Below, piece after piece: positions 24,159-32,394 of a DNA stretch of 37,173 bases. Under the pieces are notes generated by a model that did no database searches, was not told where the DNA came from, and was given only the letters and a program-made list of their open reading frames with translations. The position numbers and the translations under genes are program-made. The stretch covers positions 1 to 37,173 of the forward strand of contig NZ_RKLT01000027.1 in the NCBI RefSeq assembly GCF_019599505.1. The letters are read 5' to 3'. The DNA comes from Haloarcula nitratireducens (GTDB taxonomy: Archaea > Halobacteriota > Halobacteria > Halobacteriales > Haloarculaceae). Every line of letters begins with the position of its first letter. Position 1 is the first letter of the stretch.

Positions 24159-25088
24159 ATGACAGTACTCGTTACGGGCGGCCTCGGGTACCTCGGATCG
24201 CGACTCATCCGAGAAATCCCGGACGATCCCGCCTTCTCGGGCGAGAGTGTTCGAATACTGGATAACTTCCGACAGCCACGCTTTCACTCGTTGTGGGACT
24301 TACCACCGTACGCTGACTACGAATTCATCGAAGGGGACATCAGAGACGACCAGGTTCGCTCGAAGGCTCTCGACGGCGTCGACACGGTGTTTCACCTCGC
24401 AGCCATAACGAACGCGCCGGAAACGTTCGATATCCCGGAGAAGACTTGGGAAGTGAACCACGAGGCCGCCGTGGCACTCTACGAAGACGCCAGCGACCAC
24501 GGTGCGTCGGAATTCGTCGACGTCGGCACGTGTTCCGTCTATGGTCGGACTGAGAGAGAGATCAAAGAGGACTTCGCGTGTGACCCAGAGTCGCCCTACG
24601 GTGAGGCGAAACTCGCTGCCGAGGAGGACATGCTGAGTCGATACGACGGCGGGATGGGCGTCACAGTGCTCCGGCTTGGGACAGTGTATGGGTGGACGAC
24701 CGGGATGCGGTTCGATACTGTCGTAGACAAGTTCGCCCTGTTAGCGGCAACGGGGCAACCGCTCACAGTTTACGAAGGGGCCGAAGACCAGAAGCGCCCA
24801 TACCTGCACGCCCAAGACGCGGTTCGAGCCATGCTGTTCGCTGCGACGGAACTCGGTGATGGCGAGGCATACAACGTCGTGGGGCAGAACGGCCGATTGC
24901 AAGACGTCGTGGACGCCATTGAGACACACTTCCCCGACGTCATGATCGAATATACCGAAGCAGAGCAACTGAACCAACTATCATATATCGTCAGCGACGA
25001 GAAAATTCGACAGCGAGGGTTCGAGACGGGATACACACTGGATCAAGGTGTGTCCGAACTAGCGGACAAGTTCCGCAGCATGGTGTAA
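24159..25088 (+). CDS. NAD-dependent epimerase/reductase (extended SDR)
   Basis: The 309-residue protein has the Rossmann loop VTGGLGYLGSRLI (~5), DTVFHLAAITNAPE (~75), SVYGRTE (~128) and the catalytic Tyr-x3-Lys in SPYGEAKLAAEED (~145). RLGTVYGWTTGMRFD follows, placing it among nucleotide-sugar epimerases and 4-ketoreductases. With the thymidylyltransferase and cupin in the same operon it likely completes a dTDP-deoxysugar, though no clear RmlB (4,6-dehydratase) is identified in the window; this or the 14724 SDR might fill that role. Start chosen at the ATG at 24159 directly after tagGAG. Confidence 0.85.
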   Translation: MTVLVTGGLGYLGSRLIREIPDDPAFSGESVRILDNFRQPRFHSLWDLPPYADYEFIEGDIRDDQVRSKALDGVDTVFHLAAITNAPETFDIPEKTWEVNHEAAVALYEDASDHGASEFVDVGTCSVYGRTEREIKEDFACDPESPYGEAKLAAEEDMLSRYDGGMGVTVLRLGTVYGWTTGMRFDTVVDKFALLAATGQPLTVYEGAEDQKRPYLHAQDAVRAMLFAATELGDGEAYNVVGQNGRLQDVVDAIETHFPDVMIEYTEAEQLNQLSYIVSDEKIRQRGFETGYTLDQGVSELADKFRSMV

Positions 25089-25108
25089 CCGAATCTGTTT
25101 TCGATTTC

Positions 25109-25381
25109 TCACGGGATCGGTTCGTAGAGACGGCGACTTTCTGTGGAGGTAGCCACTGACCATCGAGCAGGCAGCTCGATTTCTTTGACACGCATTCGGA
25201 GGGAGTCCGTTTCGCTCTCCAGTGAAGCGGACGCTGTCACAAAGGCTGTCCATCGTCCCGCCGTATCTCTCCAGCAAATATGACTTCGAATCGCCTGTGA
25301 ACCTGCTAGCAGAGAACGTCCGTCCAGTAGTCCTTGTTCGACAGTGCTAGTCAGCCACTCACTTTTCGAGTAGGTAATCAC
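25109..25381 (-). CDS. Possible small protein downstream of the carbamoyltransferase
   Basis: The frame from the ATG at 25381 encodes 90 residues, begins MITYSKSEWLTSTVEQGLLD and ends RRLYEPIP. Its start overlaps the end of the carbamoyltransferase gene by 23 nt on the same strand, as in a translationally coupled pair. Composition is less acidic than its neighbours but not Arg/Ser shadow-like, and no competing frame on the other strand looks coding. No family is recognised. Confidence 0.45.
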   Translation of the reverse strand: MITYSKSEWLTSTVEQGLLDGRSLLAGSQAIRSHICWRDTAGRWTAFVTASASLESETDSLRMRVKEIELPARWSVATSTESRRLYEPIP

Positions 25382-27074
25382 CTATCGCTAAGGCGTCTAA
25401 CCCGCAGTTATAGAACGTGCCGACAGCGTCTTCCACGCTACACACGATCGGTTGGCCACTCAGGTTAAACGACGTATTCAACAGGAGCGGGACACCACCC
25501 TTCGCATCGAACGTCTCGATCAGTTCGTGGTAGTTCGGATTTGCGTCAGCTTTCACAACCTGTGGTCGCGTCGTTCCGTTGACGTGTGTCACTGCCGGGA
25601 TTTCGTCTTTTTTCTCGTCACGGACTTCGTAGGACGTAATCATGAACGTGTCGGGAACCGCCTTGACGAGATATTCGTCGATTGCGCGTTCGAGCATCGA
25701 GGGGGCGAACGGTCGCCACGACTCCCGGAACTTGATCTCGGCGTTGACCCGTTCTTTCCCATCGTCGAGACGCGGATCGATGAGAATCGACCGATTACCG
25801 AGTGCCCGTGGACCGAACTCCATTCGCCCCTGACACCACGCGACGATTTGTTCGTCGAGCAACAGTTCGGCGACTCGGTCCGTAATCGAATCGGGTTCGG
25901 AGTAGTCGAGTTCTCGCCCGTCCAGTACTGTCTCGATCCGGTCGTCCGAGAATCCGGGACCGAAATCTGGGTGCTCCAGATGCTGGGGGTGCTCGTCTTG
26001 CTGTTCGACGTAGTACGAACTCAATGCTGCACCAATCGGGAGGCCATCGTCACCGGCGGCCGGAAACGCGTGAAAATCGCCGATATCCAGTTCGTACAGG
26101 AGTCGGCGATTGACAGCCACGTTCAGGAACACCCCACCGGCGAGAGCGAGGTTTCGCGCCCCGGTCTCGGCAAACCAGTGCCCGACCAGTTCGAGTATCT
26201 GTTCCTCCAACAGTTGCTGGGCTGCATCGGCGACGTCCTCTCGCTCGTAATTGTCCAACAGTGCCTCGATTTCGTCGACTTCCTCGAAATTCGGATGAAA
26301 GGTATCCAGGTTCCGCCAGACGCTCGGGTAATCGATCGGCGTCGGTGATTCGAGCCGCCCGTTCCGGAATTCTGGACAGTAGTCTCGAAGTGTCTCGATC
26401 AGTTCTGCTGGGGCATCACCGTACGAACTCAACCCCATCGTCTTGCCTTCTCCGTTGCCGACCCACCATCCCAGCGCCTGTGTGACAACTCCGTAAAAAT
26501 ACCCGAAGCTTCCCTCTTTGCCGACGCGATACAGTTCGTTCAGCTTTCCGTCCCGACCGTGCCACACTGTCAGAGAGATGTCGTCGCCCAGTCCGTCGCT
26601 CGTCACCACCAATGCGTCGTCGTTCCCACAGGTGTAATAGGCGCTCGCAGCGTGCGCTTCGTGATGGTTGACGGTTTGTAGCCGGATATCAGACGGGAAT
26701 TCGACTAATCGAGCGTACGCTGGCATCGCGGTGTCCTGTTTCCACGTTCGCACTCGCTCGGCCAACCACTTCTTCGTAGTTTTTCCCGTCGGCCGAGACC
26801 CCTGTGAGATGTTCTCGGCATCGTAGTCGTTCCAGTCCAGTAGGAGCTTCGCACCCGAGGTTACGACGTCTGCCGGAATGACGATCTTGTCGACGTCCTC
26901 GGGAGAGATGCCTGCTGTATCGAGGCAATACTGGATACTCTCGTACGGAAGGGATGCGTAGTGTTTCTGTCGGTTGAAGCGTTCCTCGGAAGCAGCGGCG
27001 ACGATGCTATCGTCTTCGAGCAGTGCCGCTCCGGCGTTGTGTGTGGTATGAAACGAGAGGATGTGTGCTGTCAT
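25359..27074 (-). CDS. NodU/HypF-C-type O-carbamoyltransferase
   Basis: The 571-residue protein has an N-terminal actin-like fold (HILSFHTTHNAGAALLEDD, VNHHEAHAASAYYTC, VVTSDGLGDD) and the signature C-terminal block WCQGRMEFGPRALGNRSIL (~425). NTSFNLSGQPIV comes near the end. This is the carbamoyltransferase family (PF02543/PF16861) that uses carbamoyl phosphate and ATP via carbamoyl adenylate. NodU and TobZ carbamoylate sugar hydroxyls. In this cluster it likely carbamoylates a glycan residue or nucleotide sugar. Start and length are typical of the family. It lies alone on the minus strand between two plus-strand operons. Confidence 0.9.
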   Translation of the reverse strand: MTAHILSFHTTHNAGAALLEDDSIVAAASEERFNRQKHYASLPYESIQYCLDTAGISPEDVDKIVIPADVVTSGAKLLLDWNDYDAENISQGSRPTGKTTKKWLAERVRTWKQDTAMPAYARLVEFPSDIRLQTVNHHEAHAASAYYTCGNDDALVVTSDGLGDDISLTVWHGRDGKLNELYRVGKEGSFGYFYGVVTQALGWWVGNGEGKTMGLSSYGDAPAELIETLRDYCPEFRNGRLESPTPIDYPSVWRNLDTFHPNFEEVDEIEALLDNYEREDVADAAQQLLEEQILELVGHWFAETGARNLALAGGVFLNVAVNRRLLYELDIGDFHAFPAAGDDGLPIGAALSSYYVEQQDEHPQHLEHPDFGPGFSDDRIETVLDGRELDYSEPDSITDRVAELLLDEQIVAWCQGRMEFGPRALGNRSILIDPRLDDGKERVNAEIKFRESWRPFAPSMLERAIDEYLVKAVPDTFMITSYEVRDEKKDEIPAVTHVNGTTRPQVVKADANPNYHELIETFDAKGGVPLLLNTSFNLSGQPIVCSVEDAVGTFYNCGLDALAIGDYLLEK

Positions 27075-27341
27075 TAAGCCAACCAGAATATCTCACCCAA
27101 ACTACTTGAATCCTACCGGACGTTTAATTTCGCTGATGGATGCTAGATATCGGGACGAATCAGAAGGGATTAGTCATCGTCACTATAGCCCGTCGCAGTG
27201 AGAGCATCGGAAGTCCATGCAGACTGCAATCAGTAGACGCAAACACCCGCGGCCATCAGTGCGATATCGAGGTGCCCAGAAGAGAGTGGACACGTGAGGG
27301 TCCGACCGATAGCGGAACCGAAACCTTGTAGTCGGGAAACG
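27075..27341. other. Intergenic region without recognised genes
   Basis: The gap between the divergent carbamoyltransferase and the membrane nucleotidyltransferase genes (about 300 bp) contains only a 63-codon frame at 27140-27331 with no coding character. Confidence 0.4.
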
Positions 27342-27349
27342 TTATTTAT
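27342..27349 (+). promoter_or_regulatory. TATA box of the membrane nucleotidyltransferase gene
   Basis: TTATTTAT lies 29-36 nt before the ATG at 27378, which predicts a leader of only a few nucleotides. Confidence 0.5.
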
Positions 27350-27377
27350 CGATAGTACTCGTAGACAGTAGCGAACG

Positions 27378-28049
27378 ATGACGTCCATACAGGGGCTACA
27401 CGATTATCTCACGGAAAGTGACGACGTGCCGGGCGTGATACGCGTACCGGTCTTGTTTCTCTCCGCACTCGTCTTTCAGGGGACGTTGTACATGGACGAC
27501 ACGGAGCGCATCTTCAAGCTAGGAGTCACACTCGGACTCGGTGCGCTTCTCAGACGGATACTACCGTTTTCGACTCACAGCATTATCAAGGCGGTTTCGA
27601 TATCTCACCTGCTGAATTTCGTCTTCAACGGCCATCTATGGGTGTTTTTCAGGCACCACGTCCAACCAGAGAGGATCAACAACTCGTACGACGACTTCGC
27701 TGCGTGGATGGACCGGCTAGAACACCTCGGAAAGACGTCGGATTCGATCGCTGCTGTGGCCGTTTACGGGAGTTATTCACGAGCGCAATTGAGTGACGAA
27801 TCAGATCTGGATATTCGAGTTGTTAGATATCCCGGAACAGTGAACGCGATAGTTTCGTCGTCGTTAGTTTGCCGGGAACGGGCACGGGCCAGTTTGTCCG
27901 TATTTCCGCTCGATATCTATCTCCTCGATAGCCCAGACTCACTCCAGCGATTGCGGGACGACGAAGTTCCGGAAGTACTAGTCGATAAGGAAAACTGGAT
28001 CCGACCTGAAAGGGATAACTGCGCTAGCGATGGCGACACAGCACAGTAA
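27378..28049 (+). CDS. Membrane protein with minimal nucleotidyltransferase domain
   Basis: The protein has 223 residues. Residues ~20-100 are hydrophobic, with two or three membrane helices (VPVLFLSALVFQGTLYM, LGVTLGLGALLRRILPF, AVSISHLLNFVFNGHLWVFF). Residues ~120-205 hold the nucleotidyltransferase motif AVYGSYSRAQLSDESDLDIR (G-S-x2-R...S-D-x-D), plus VFPLDIYLLDSPD, supplying a likely third Asp. That motif is shared by MNT-type and polymerase-beta-type nucleotidyltransferases. A membrane anchor on such a domain is unusual; genes of this kind occur in archaeal glycan clusters. Substrate unknown; a toxin-antitoxin MNT role is unlikely because no HEPN partner is present. Confidence 0.7.
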   Translation: MTSIQGLHDYLTESDDVPGVIRVPVLFLSALVFQGTLYMDDTERIFKLGVTLGLGALLRRILPFSTHSIIKAVSISHLLNFVFNGHLWVFFRHHVQPERINNSYDDFAAWMDRLEHLGKTSDSIAAVAVYGSYSRAQLSDESDLDIRVVRYPGTVNAIVSSSLVCRERARASLSVFPLDIYLLDSPDSLQRLRDDEVPEVLVDKENWIRPERDNCASDGDTAQ

Positions 28050-28124
28050 ACGGTATTGCGGAAGTGAGCCGACAATCGACGAGGTGATGTCAACTGTACC
28101 GAAAGTTTATTGCCTGTTAGTGAG

Positions 28125-28132
28125 TTATTATA
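28125..28132 (+). promoter_or_regulatory. TATA box of the glycosyltransferase operon
   Basis: TTATTATA lies at -26 to -19 relative to the ATG at 28151, consistent with leaderless transcription of the six-gene operon. Confidence 0.55.
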
Positions 28133-28150
28133 GAATAACCAACACATACG

Positions 28151-29188
28151 ATGACATTGCCATCTGAGGAGATACCCGTCGAAGGAACGGATCTGGTGAA
28201 CGACGCATGCGTGGTCATCGTCACGTACAACCACGAAGAATACATCGAAGAGTGCCTAGAGCGGGTATTGGCAAACGACCCCGGTGACGTGATCGTCGTC
28301 GACAGCGCGTCGACCGACAGCACTATCGCAACCGTCGAAAGCGAATTTCCGGACGTGGACGTAATCGAGTGCGAACAGAACGTGGGATACGGGAGCGGGA
28401 ACAATTTGGGGATGGACCGGGTCGAAGCGGAGTACGTCGTCGTATTAAATCCGGACACACGGCTCAGAGACGATTGTTTAGACGAACTCTTACAGCCACT
28501 TTCTGAGGACGAGCGTCTCATCACGACTCCGAAGATACTGACCTATGATGGAGAATCCATAAACACGATTGGAATCACGACCCACTTTTCGGGATTATCG
28601 TCTACTCGTGGATTCAAAAAAGACCCAGACGCGTATTCACAGGAAGACGTGCTAACTGGTGTCTCTGGGGTGTGCTTTGCAACTACTAGAGAGGTCTATC
28701 AGGAGCTGGGTGGTTTCGAGGACGAGATCTTCCTGTACATGGACGACGTCGAACTGTCGTGGAAGGCGGCCGCTGCTGACGTCGAGATTCGCTACGTCCC
28801 GACTGCAACCGTTCTGCACGACTATCCTGGCGCGAACCTCGATGCCGGCAAACTGTTCCACCTAGAGCGCGGCCGATACCTCATCCTGCGGAAGTATCTC
28901 GGAGCGAAAGGGGCAGCGCTCGTTCTCCCATCACTGCTCGTTACAGAGATATTGACGTGGGGATACGCTATCCTCCAAGGTCCAGCAGGCGTACGTGCGA
29001 AGTTCCGAGCCGCCACCAATGCGTTCTCGACAACCGTGACTCCGGTGGACGTCGACGTCAGGGAGTTAGTGGAACAGTTAGACGATCAAATTCCGGCAGA
29101 AGATTTCCCCATCGCCCCCGTTTTCAGGGGGGTTATACGATTAGCGAATAAGTGCTACCGGACGAATATCTCGCTCCTGTGCAAATGA
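28151..29188 (+). CDS. Family 2 glycosyltransferase (rhamnosyltransferase-like)
   Basis: The 345-residue protein starts with the GT-A fold: DACVVIVTYNHEEYIEECLE (~18), DVIVVDSASTDSTI (~48), QNVGYGSGNNLGMDRVEAEY and VVLNPDTRL, where the NPD motif binds the nucleotide sugar's metal. LYMDDVELSWKA (~195) contains the likely catalytic acidic residues. A C-terminal amphipathic or membrane-associated segment follows (LVLPSLLVTEILTWGYAIL). Family members resemble dTDP-rhamnosyl transferases, consistent with the upstream dTDP-sugar genes. It is the first gene of the operon and overlaps the next by 4 nt. Confidence 0.9.
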   Translation: MTLPSEEIPVEGTDLVNDACVVIVTYNHEEYIEECLERVLANDPGDVIVVDSASTDSTIATVESEFPDVDVIECEQNVGYGSGNNLGMDRVEAEYVVVLNPDTRLRDDCLDELLQPLSEDERLITTPKILTYDGESINTIGITTHFSGLSSTRGFKKDPDAYSQEDVLTGVSGVCFATTREVYQELGGFEDEIFLYMDDVELSWKAAAADVEIRYVPTATVLHDYPGANLDAGKLFHLERGRYLILRKYLGAKGAALVLPSLLVTEILTWGYAILQGPAGVRAKFRAATNAFSTTVTPVDVDVRELVEQLDDQIPAEDFPIAPVFRGVIRLANKCYRTNISLLCK

Positions 29189-29628
29189 AAATCGCCATGG
29201 TCTGTTCGTTCGGCGGCCATTTGACCGAACTCCAGTCGCTATCTAGTGCATTCGACGATCACGAGACGTTTTTCGTCACCTATGAGAACTTCCGAACGAA
29301 GGAACTCGAAACGAGATCGTACCTGCTGGACCCGATTCACACCGACGTGCGGGCGATGCTGAAAGCGATATTCCAAATCGGGCGAATCTTCGTTAGCGAA
29401 CGTCCGGACGTCGTCGTGAGTACTGGAGCAGAAATCGCCATTCCAGCGTTCCTCTGGGGAACGATACTTGGCGCCGAAACCATCTTCATCGAGAGTTGGT
29501 GTCGTGTTCGAACTCGGTCACAGACTGGGCGAGTCGTGTATCCGCTTTCGGACCTGTTTCTGGTTCAATGGCCCGAGCTACTGGACAGCTACGGTGAGAA
29601 GGCGACGTACGAAGGTGGCGTGCTATGA
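29185..29628 (+). CDS. Alg14/PssD-like glycosyltransferase subunit
   Basis: The ATG at 29185 overlaps the GT2 stop and gives 147 residues; the longer frame from 29152 lies inside the upstream gene. The N-terminus, MKIAMVCSFGGHLTELQSL, is the Alg14/PssD/Cps14F signature, and VVVSTGAEIAIPAFLWGTIL and FIESWCRVRTRSQTGRVVYP follow. The family anchors the membrane side of a split two-subunit glycosyltransferase. The catalytic partner is the next gene. Together they probably add the second sugar to a lipid-linked glycan. Confidence 0.85.
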   Translation: MKIAMVCSFGGHLTELQSLSSAFDDHETFFVTYENFRTKELETRSYLLDPIHTDVRAMLKAIFQIGRIFVSERPDVVVSTGAEIAIPAFLWGTILGAETIFIESWCRVRTRSQTGRVVYPLSDLFLVQWPELLDSYGEKATYEGGVL

Positions 29629-30101
29629 TGTTCGTTACCGTCGGGACTCGCCCGGACGGGTTCGATCGACTGATACGACAGCTCGACTCGATTGCAGTCG
29701 ATTTCGACGAACCGATTCGAGCACAGATCGGCGCTGGAGAGTACGTTCCCGAGAACGTCGAGTGGTTCAGGTTCACGAGCGAAGAAGAGATTCACGAGCT
29801 CTATCGAACTGCGACTGTCGTTATCGCTCATGCCGGTGCTGGAACGTTGTTGACTGCCCTCTCGTACGGAAAGCCGATCGTCATTCTACCCCGGCGTGAG
29901 CAACACGGCGACCACAACGACGATCACCAGACGGAACTCGCGAATGCACTCAGTGAACGAGCGGAGGTATTCGTCGTACACAACGCTTCGGAGTTACAGC
30001 GAGCGATGCAGAAGGCACGTTCCATCACCGTCAAATCGGGGTCGGAAGATAACTCACTCGCCCGGTTTTTAAACGGCTACATCGAGGATATCGACGCATG
30101 A
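29625..30101 (+). CDS. Alg13/PssE-like glycosyltransferase catalytic subunit
   Basis: The 158-residue protein overlaps the Alg14-like gene by 4 nt. It begins MMFVTVGTRPDGFDRLIRQL and contains VVIAHAGAGTLLTALSYGKP and PRREQHGDHNDDHQTELANA. These match the C-terminal UDP-sugar-binding half of MurG-like GT28 enzymes, as in Alg13, PssE and Cps14G. It is expected to form a heterodimer with the preceding protein. The equivalent eukaryotic Alg13/Alg14 pair adds the second GlcNAc in N-glycan synthesis; the sugar here is unknown. Confidence 0.85.
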   Translation: MMFVTVGTRPDGFDRLIRQLDSIAVDFDEPIRAQIGAGEYVPENVEWFRFTSEEEIHELYRTATVVIAHAGAGTLLTALSYGKPIVILPRREQHGDHNDDHQTELANALSERAEVFVVHNASELQRAMQKARSITVKSGSEDNSLARFLNGYIEDIDA

Positions 30102-31216
30102 ACATCGCGATGGTACAGTCGACACCGTGCCCCCCGGAGGAAGGTATCGGAAACTACGCGTTCAATCTCTCACGAGAACTCGTCAATCGGGGGCATTCGG
30201 TCAGTATACTCACTCGTGGCGGACTTCGGCAAGAAGTGAGACAGGAAGAGGGTATCAAAGTCGTTCAGCTACCCTGCCCGCCTCTCTATCCGTTCCACGT
30301 AGACGTCCACGGAGTGTTGGTAAACCGATTCTTGAGCAGGACGGCTGACCGCTTCGACCTCGTTCACACTCATACGCCCCTCACACCAGTGGTTGAGAGC
30401 CAGCATCCGCTCGTCTCGACGATTCATACGTCAGTCGTCGAGGACGTCGACCACATCGACGGATGGAACTTGACGAATCTGGTCAGCAAACTGCAGTTGC
30501 TGGTTTCGAGCAAACGGCTGGTAGCTGGACAGGGGGCCACGGCAGATAGAATTACGACGGTCTCCGGTCAGGTGGGTCGTGAACTCGCTCGACACTACGG
30601 CATCGAGAACGCGACGGTCGTCAAAAATGGCGTCGACGCCGAACGGTTTCGTCCCGGCGGAGAGCGCGACGAAGAGTATCTCCTGTACGTCGGCCGACTC
30701 GCGTATCCGAAGGGAATTCCGGACCTCCTCAAAGCCGTGAAACCGATCGTCGAAACGCACGGCGTCGAGTTGAAAATCACGGGGAAAGGTCCACAGCGGG
30801 AACAGCTCGAACGACAGGTCGAACGATCCGGTCTCGGGGACAACGTGACGTTTACCGGCTACGTCTCACGAGACCGACAGATTCGGTTGTACCAGAACGC
30901 GACGGGATTCGTACTTCCCTCACACTACGAAGGACTGCCGACAGTGCTACTGGAAGCCATGGCTTGCGGCACGCCAGTAGTCGCGACCGAAGTCGGAGGG
31001 TGCCCAGACGTCATCGACGAGGCGGAGAACGGATTACTGGTTCCCCCGGGGGACCCACCAGCACTAACCGATGCCATAGACACGCTGCTCGGCGACGCGA
31101 AACTGCGTGACCAGTTGGGGGCGAACGCTCGTCAGACGATTCTCGAACAGTATACGTGGGAGACAATCACGGATAAGTTCGAACGGGAATACCGACTCGC
31201 GAGGACGGAACAGTGA
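30098..31216 (+). CDS. Family 4 glycosyltransferase (1)
   Basis: The 372-residue protein has a GT-B fold: PPEEGIGNYAFNLSRELVNR near the N-terminus, LLYVGRLAYPKGIPDLLKAV (~188) and the conserved PSHYEGLPTVLLEAMACGTP (~275), whose E-x7-E motif contacts the donor. EVGGCPDVIDEAENGLLVPP follows. This is a retaining GT4 that uses a nucleotide-sugar donor. It overlaps both neighbours by 4 nt. The exact sugar is not readable from the sequence. Confidence 0.9.
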   Translation: MNIAMVQSTPCPPEEGIGNYAFNLSRELVNRGHSVSILTRGGLRQEVRQEEGIKVVQLPCPPLYPFHVDVHGVLVNRFLSRTADRFDLVHTHTPLTPVVESQHPLVSTIHTSVVEDVDHIDGWNLTNLVSKLQLLVSSKRLVAGQGATADRITTVSGQVGRELARHYGIENATVVKNGVDAERFRPGGERDEEYLLYVGRLAYPKGIPDLLKAVKPIVETHGVELKITGKGPQREQLERQVERSGLGDNVTFTGYVSRDRQIRLYQNATGFVLPSHYEGLPTVLLEAMACGTPVVATEVGGCPDVIDEAENGLLVPPGDPPALTDAIDTLLGDAKLRDQLGANARQTILEQYTWETITDKFEREYRLARTEQ

Positions 31217-32394
31217 ACGTCGTCGTCGTCTGTTTCGGCTTCGAGTCGTCGAACCTGCGGAAACAGCCGTGGCGGTACGTCCACGAACTCGTCACGACTC
31301 TCCCCGAGGAGGGTGTCGAGTTGACCGTAATAACCGACGTCGAGAGACCCGAAACCGCCGGAATCGATATACGGACAGTAGAAAAGATTCTGGGAGCCAC
31401 TGGGCCAACGACAGGGGTCCTGACCGCTATCCAACGAGAGGACCCCGATGTCGTCGTGTCACTGATCGGTTCGACGAACTTCGTCCGGCCATCGACCGTT
31501 GCGTCGGCGACCGACAAACCGACTGTCGGCATTTTCGCGGGCCCCCTCTATTCGCTCTCGGAGATACTAAACGTGGGACTGTGCGAACTATACCGTAATC
31601 ACCCGTATCTAGCGGTCCACTTGGCCGGATCGCTCGCCCCCGACTGGGCGATTCGAACTCGCTCGGCGGCGTTCAGTCACATTATCACGTTGACAGCAGA
31701 AAACAAGACACGGTTGCGAAGCGCGGGCGTCGATACCCCGATATCAGCCATCCCGCCAGGAATCGACGAGTTCGATCTGAGACGTCCAACCCGCCCTGAT
31801 ATCGACGCTGTTCGTGCGGACCTAAATCCCGAGGGAGTGCCGATGATACTGTACTTTACATCGCCGTTGACACTCCGCGGGACGGATACGCTAGTCAAGG
31901 CGTTCGCCCGGGTGCGGCGAACACACCCGTGCAAATTGGTCGTCCTCTCCAGACAGGACGATGGTGGACTAACCCGGGACGAGAGATATATCCAGCAACT
32001 AGCAACTGAACACTCGGTTGGACACTCGTTCGACCTCGTGCCACGGAATCTCTCCCCAGAGGGCGTGAAAACGTACCTTACCGCCGCCGACATCGTCGCG
32101 CTCCCCTTCAAAATCGTGCAGGCTTCTGTGCCGATAAGTATCCTCGAAGCAATGTCGATGGGCAAGCCCGTCGTATCAACGAAGACCGCCGGAATTCCGG
32201 AACTCGTCGACGACGAACGTCAACTGGTCGAACCCGCGGACTTGTCCTCGCTGACGCAGGCGCTCGACTCGTTAGTGAGTCGTGATGACCTCCGTGAAAG
32301 AATCGGAGTCCGCAACCGAGACCGTATGCAGGGATATCAGCGCTGGGACGATGCACGGGCACAGTTTCGGGGATTACTGGAGGAGTATGCATGA
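31213..32394 (+). CDS. Family 4 glycosyltransferase (2)
   Basis: It starts at a GTG (31213) overlapping the preceding stop as GTGA and has 393 residues. The N-terminal half is more diverged than in the preceding GT4, but the C-terminal donor-binding half is clear: ILYFTSPLTLRGTDTLVKAF (~212), ADIVALPFKIVQASVPISIL (~295) and LEAMSMGKPVVSTKTAGIPE. The first Glu of the usual E-x7-E is replaced (VQASVPISILE), so the donor contact may differ. It is likely a later-acting transferase of the same glycan. Confidence 0.85.
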   Translation: MNVVVVCFGFESSNLRKQPWRYVHELVTTLPEEGVELTVITDVERPETAGIDIRTVEKILGATGPTTGVLTAIQREDPDVVVSLIGSTNFVRPSTVASATDKPTVGIFAGPLYSLSEILNVGLCELYRNHPYLAVHLAGSLAPDWAIRTRSAAFSHIITLTAENKTRLRSAGVDTPISAIPPGIDEFDLRRPTRPDIDAVRADLNPEGVPMILYFTSPLTLRGTDTLVKAFARVRRTHPCKLVVLSRQDDGGLTRDERYIQQLATEHSVGHSFDLVPRNLSPEGVKTYLTAADIVALPFKIVQASVPISILEAMSMGKPVVSTKTAGIPELVDDERQLVEPADLSSLTQALDSLVSRDDLRERIGVRNRDRMQGYQRWDDARAQFRGLLEEYA

